Source of the DNA: Zeugodacus cucurbitae
Taxonomy: Eukaryota; Arthropoda; Insecta; Diptera; Tephritidae
NCBI RefSeq assembly: GCF_028554725.1
Contig: NC_071669.1
Location: 49,555,501 to 49,619,500, forward strand
DNA: 64,000 nt
Direction of reading: 5' to 3'
This document shows, piece by piece, positions 60,261-64,000 of this stretch (position 1 is the stretch's first letter; each line of letters opens with the position of its first letter). The position numbers and the translations under genes were made by a program. The notes under the pieces were generated by a model. It worked only from the letters and a program-made list of their open reading frames with translations. It made no database searches and was not told where the DNA came from.

Positions 60261-63200
60261 TTTGTTTTGTTGTTGTTACTTTTTTTGTGATTGTGGCAAC
60301 AGAGACACCGTACAATGCGCCAAGAATTTATTGCTGCCACTCACTTTTCATTATTAATTTTAGGTAAAATTATGCTAATCCATTGAAATATGATTATGGC
60401 AGTCAAGTGTCGGCGCACACACATACAAACTAACATAATATGAAATCTTTATGTGTGTGTAAAATAATGTAGAAGTGTGTGTTTGTGGTTGCGTGTCACC
60501 CTCTATCGACGAACAGGTCGCCTATCATTGCTTGAATTTCGTATGTAGTTGTACCTCGTTTATTGTTGTTGTTTTGTTATTATTTATTTGCATTAGTGGG
60601 TGCTATGCTTTGTTATTGTTGATATTTAGATGAGCATTGCAATCTTTTGCTGTTTTTATTAATCAATTTATTGTTGTTGTTGGGCAGCCATATATTTTGA
60701 TTTAAAATTTTTTATTAAGGGAAAACGGTTGTGTCGCCGCCATTGCCGCTACAATTAACTCCATTTGCCCTTGCAGCGCATTAGTTCCATAAAAAATATA
60801 ATTTTTTGGTTAATTAATGATAAAAAAGCTAAAACACCGCTAATGAAGTGCTGGCTGCTGCTGATTATTATTATTATTGTTGTTGTTGCTTATTGATTAT
60901 TCATGCTTGTAAAGGGCTTAAATCAGAACCGCTGACCACTGAATGAAACGCCTAACGCAGTTCGAGCAGTACAAAAAAAAAACAAACATTATTTATGTAA
61001 ATGGCTATAAATTTCAATAGGACAGGGAAAAAAGGCCGACAAATATTTACAAAATTTAACAGTATATATACATATTTACAACAACAACTATGTAAATGTC
61101 TACTTTTCATATACTGTTAGTTAACATTACCACTAAAGCGCTAAAGCTAAAGTCACTAATTGTAACGGTAAATTGTAATTGTAAAATATCGCAACAAATC
61201 CGTTATTTGTTTTTGCCTTTCCTTATAAATATTTTATTGTTTACCGAGCGCTTGGTTGTTGTTATTATCTTAAGTGCTCATTTACATTTGCTAGTTTGCC
61301 AGTTTCCCTAATTTATCTAACATCAACAACAACTACTTTTACTAATTGCAACTTTTTGCAAATCCACTTAGCACACACGACTCGAGCGGCGCTTGAAATG
61401 CGCGCTTTTAGCTTTTGAGGTGTTAAGTGGAAAATACAAAATTTTAATTAATGAAAATTCAAAACGATTTGGTGGTTGCAATAGTAAAAATAAAATCAAT
61501 TAAAGACTAAAAAAAGGTGGCAACACCGGTAATGAAGTTATAATATTTTTTGGGAATTATAGTTTTCTATTAAACAATATATCGCATATATCAGAAATAT
61601 CGAAAGCATATTCTGTCCGAAAAAACGGAAATACCTCACAATTATTGTTAAACCAACTACTCGTGCATTTGCCGTAAATCCCAAACGTATTCGCCAGCAT
61701 TAATTGTGTTGCAGTTAGTTAGCAACAACAACCACCAAAATTGCATGCAACACATTTATTGCAACAGTGGCAAATTCCAATTGTAAGGGGAAATTATTTC
61801 TGTTTTCTTGCAGCGTCTGTGTGGCAGTCGTTGTTGTGGCAAAAACTTTCGAGGCTTACCAACAGGCAACAACAACATCAGCAATAGCTGTGGTGGCGTT
61901 TGGCTGGTTTCGGTGTAAGCGCATTTGCCAAAACGAAAAAAAAAAACAAAAACAATAACAAAGGTGTTTAAATATTCTGGTGCATGTTGTTTGTTATTGT
62001 TGGCTACACAGTCAACCACCACAACCGTTGTAACTAATTTGCGCGCCAACAAGAACAGCAACAGTTAACTGAATATCATAAATTTGGATGCAACATAAGG
62101 GGGAGTGGTTGGTGAAACGGGTGAGTTGGGGGGTGTTTAGACGTTTATATGTGTGTGTTCGCCTCGTTTAAAATATGCAAATTTAATTTAAAAGATTCAC
62201 TTGAAAGAGGCAGTGCCCAACCCGCCATTTTGCCTTTGGCCATGCAACTCGGTCTGTCGGTGGTGCAGCATTCCTTCGAGGCTGAGTTGCTACAGCGAGC
62301 TTATACTGTAAGTGTGTATCGTGTCTCGCGTATATACCTTTGAGGCTCAAGCGCAGACTTCCACCAACAACTCAGCGTTGTTGTTGTTATGTGTTTAGTT
62401 AAATTGGCAACCGCTGTTTTACTTTTTGGCAATGACAGTCACAAGCGCGCCGTCAACCACCCCAGACCCACCACGCTCAGGCCATCACTACCCACTCCCT
62501 TACCTTCAGAACAGTCGAAATTGCTCAGTTGATCAACCGCCCATTCAAAAACTATAGATTTTTCCAACAACAATGCTGCTGACGACTTTGCCGAGACTCA
62601 GTCTGTACGAGAGGCTTCTTTGTTATTTGCATCCGAAATTGAAAATATGTTGTGGCTACAGATATAATATATCTGTCATGCTTGTCGTTATTATTGTTGT
62701 TGTTCCTGTGGCATTTGATTTTAGACTATCGTGGACTGTTGCTGGCAAGTTTTAAGTGACTAAACTAATATTTTACAATAAGTTTAGCAATCAGTGAGAT
62801 TTTCTGGTTTTAATGACATTGCCAGAAATTGATTTCAATTCCAATTCGCTTGAAGAGCATTCTTTGCGGCGTGAGTTGTTGCATTTAACGCGACCTAATT
62901 GTGAACTACTATTGACAAATTGAGTATTGGAAGAAATTGAGGTTATAAATTCGGTTATGTATGTAATTGATTATAGTCTTGGCAATCAATTATGTAGCAC
63001 ATAATTTATCTTTTATTAATACATTTCATAATTAAGTTGCAAATTTCTCATTAAAATTGTTTCTCAGAAGCCTCTTCACGGCTCATTTATTATATGTAAT
63101 ATCTTAATTAAAGCAGATATTTTCGAATTATCGCCACTGAAATGAATGAAATTTCAAAATATCTTCATCGCACCAATCTTCGTATTCGTCATGAGCCTCA

Positions 63201-63600
63201 ATTTGTTACAACGAAACTACAACAACAACTAAAACAACACACTGTGAGGATACTTGTGTTATGCGTCATTGTCTTTGCCAGAGATTAATTAAGTAATCGA
63301 CTGCGAGTAATCGTTATTGATTCGTGAGTAAAAACGAAAGAAATATTTATTCACATATGTGGAGATAATAAATAAAAATACTCTGACGCCACTCATTCAT
63401 AACTATGCTTCTATGCTGAGAAGTCTTAATTTGCGCACCCTTCTCGTATCGACGCCCTTCAGAAAGAGCGAGGAGCGTGTGTGGGACGGCAAAAATCACT
63501 TGTGTGGGGATTATTTTTGTTTTTGTTGCTCATACTTTAATTACAAACTGCTGCAAGAATATAACTATCAATAAGTATATATCGCTCATTTACTTGAATA
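60261..63600. other. Non-coding DNA, GTT/ATT repeats
   Basis: No gene is recognised. (TTG)4 is at 60671-60682, and a compound (CTG)(ATT)(GTT) repeat is at 60855-60889. CAACAAC runs are near 61080, 61324, 61860 and 63220. AAGGTGGCAACACCGG is near 61515. A TTTTAG|GTAAAA string near 60361 is a weak plus-strand splice-like site. Short frames have no domain. Confidence 0.6.
60855..60889. repeat. Compound (CTG)(ATT)(GTT) microsatellite
   Basis: About three CTG, five ATT and four GTT units in succession. Confidence 0.9.
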
Positions 63601-64000
63601 GTGTCACAACTCAAAAAAGTCGATTTTTCAGGAGAACGATTTAAAGTTTTCAATTGTCTCTTATTTAGCAAATATTTAAAAATTCCATAAGTTTAATAAC
63701 AAATCTAGTGGCGTGTAATATATTAAATCCAATGTTGAGTAGAAATGGACCAAAAAGAGTGTACTAATGCTTTTCCTTGGGCATAAATGTGACCCATTTT
63801 GAATTGTGTCGTTATTTGTGAAAAATATAAATCATTTTCGCCGTCATAAGTCAAATGTGTCGTTTTTGCTGAAAAAAGCAATTTGAAAAATTTAATTAAT
63901 TTTCACCAATATCCTTCCAACACAAAAGATGCCGTTCTTTGTGAAAAGAAAACCAACTTCACCCTATGATAATATGTGTTGTAACACATAATATGTCTCT
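63601..64000. repeat. Diverged repeat units at the right edge
   Basis: Three related strings, TGTGTCGTTATTTGTGAAAA (63805), TGTGTCGTTTTTGCTGAAAA (63856) and GATGCCGTTCTTTGTGAAAA (63929), lie within 145 bp. A perfect hairpin TATGTGTT-GT-AACACATA is at 63973-63990. The block may be the start of a repeat or mobile element that continues beyond the window. Confidence 0.4.

Noticed and set aside
60330..60372. Plus-strand ratchet-like TTTTAG|GTAAAA
   Set aside because: The donor is weak and the tract is interrupted by A-rich sequence; it opposes the three stronger minus-strand sites.

Overview
The window looks like AT-rich non-coding DNA of a higher fly (Diptera, Brachycera). A tephritid fruit fly is the best guess, from the dense short CAA/GTT arrays, the CATA/TATG microsatellites and the kinds of mobile element present. 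I found no intact protein-coding gene on either strand. The only clear protein homology is a dead reverse transcriptase in a retrotransposon.

The most informative signal is a set of three sites on the minus strand, at about 17.27, 34.83 and 47.54 kb. At each, a branch point or likely branch point, a pyrimidine tract and an AG acceptor are followed at once by a GTAAG donor. This is the layout of Drosophila recursive-splicing (ratchet) sites, which occur in very long introns. All three point the same way and I saw no equally good site on the plus strand. The simplest reading is that most or all of the window is one very long intron of a minus-strand gene whose exons lie outside. The intervals between sites are about 17.6 and 12.7 kb.

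Mobile DNA sits in this background. (1) At 1.0-1.7 kb is a 691-bp non-autonomous element with CACAGTG ends and a perfect 5-bp target duplication, which fits Transib. (2) At 44.5-46.0 kb is a 5'-truncated, twice-frameshifted RTE-like non-LTR retrotransposon with a perfect 13-bp target duplication; a short related 3' fragment lies at 48.8-49.0 kb. (3) At 58.9-60.3 kb is an element of about 1.3 kb with 13-bp inverted ends, a 5' hairpin, a GTCC microsatellite and a 3' hairpin. It is built like DINE-1/INE-1 (Helentron-associated, HINE). (4) At 14.26-14.75 kb is a GC-rich repeat block next to extremely AT-rich DNA. Smaller repeat families include a 21-bp tandem array (7.8 kb), a dispersed GAGCTTTCA/TGAAAGCTC palindrome, and a CGGGATCCCG-containing family at three places.

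Three plus-strand stretches look like promoters or 5' leaders: 24.81-25.33 kb (perfect CRE plus TATA box), 28.42-28.47 kb (TATA box plus initiator plus ATG) and 49.66-50.48 kb (CCAAT box, long leader, splice donor). They could belong to nested genes or could be chance. Exons, promoters and enhancers in a genome like this cannot be settled by eye; calls other than the mobile elements and the splice-site trio are low to moderate confidence.
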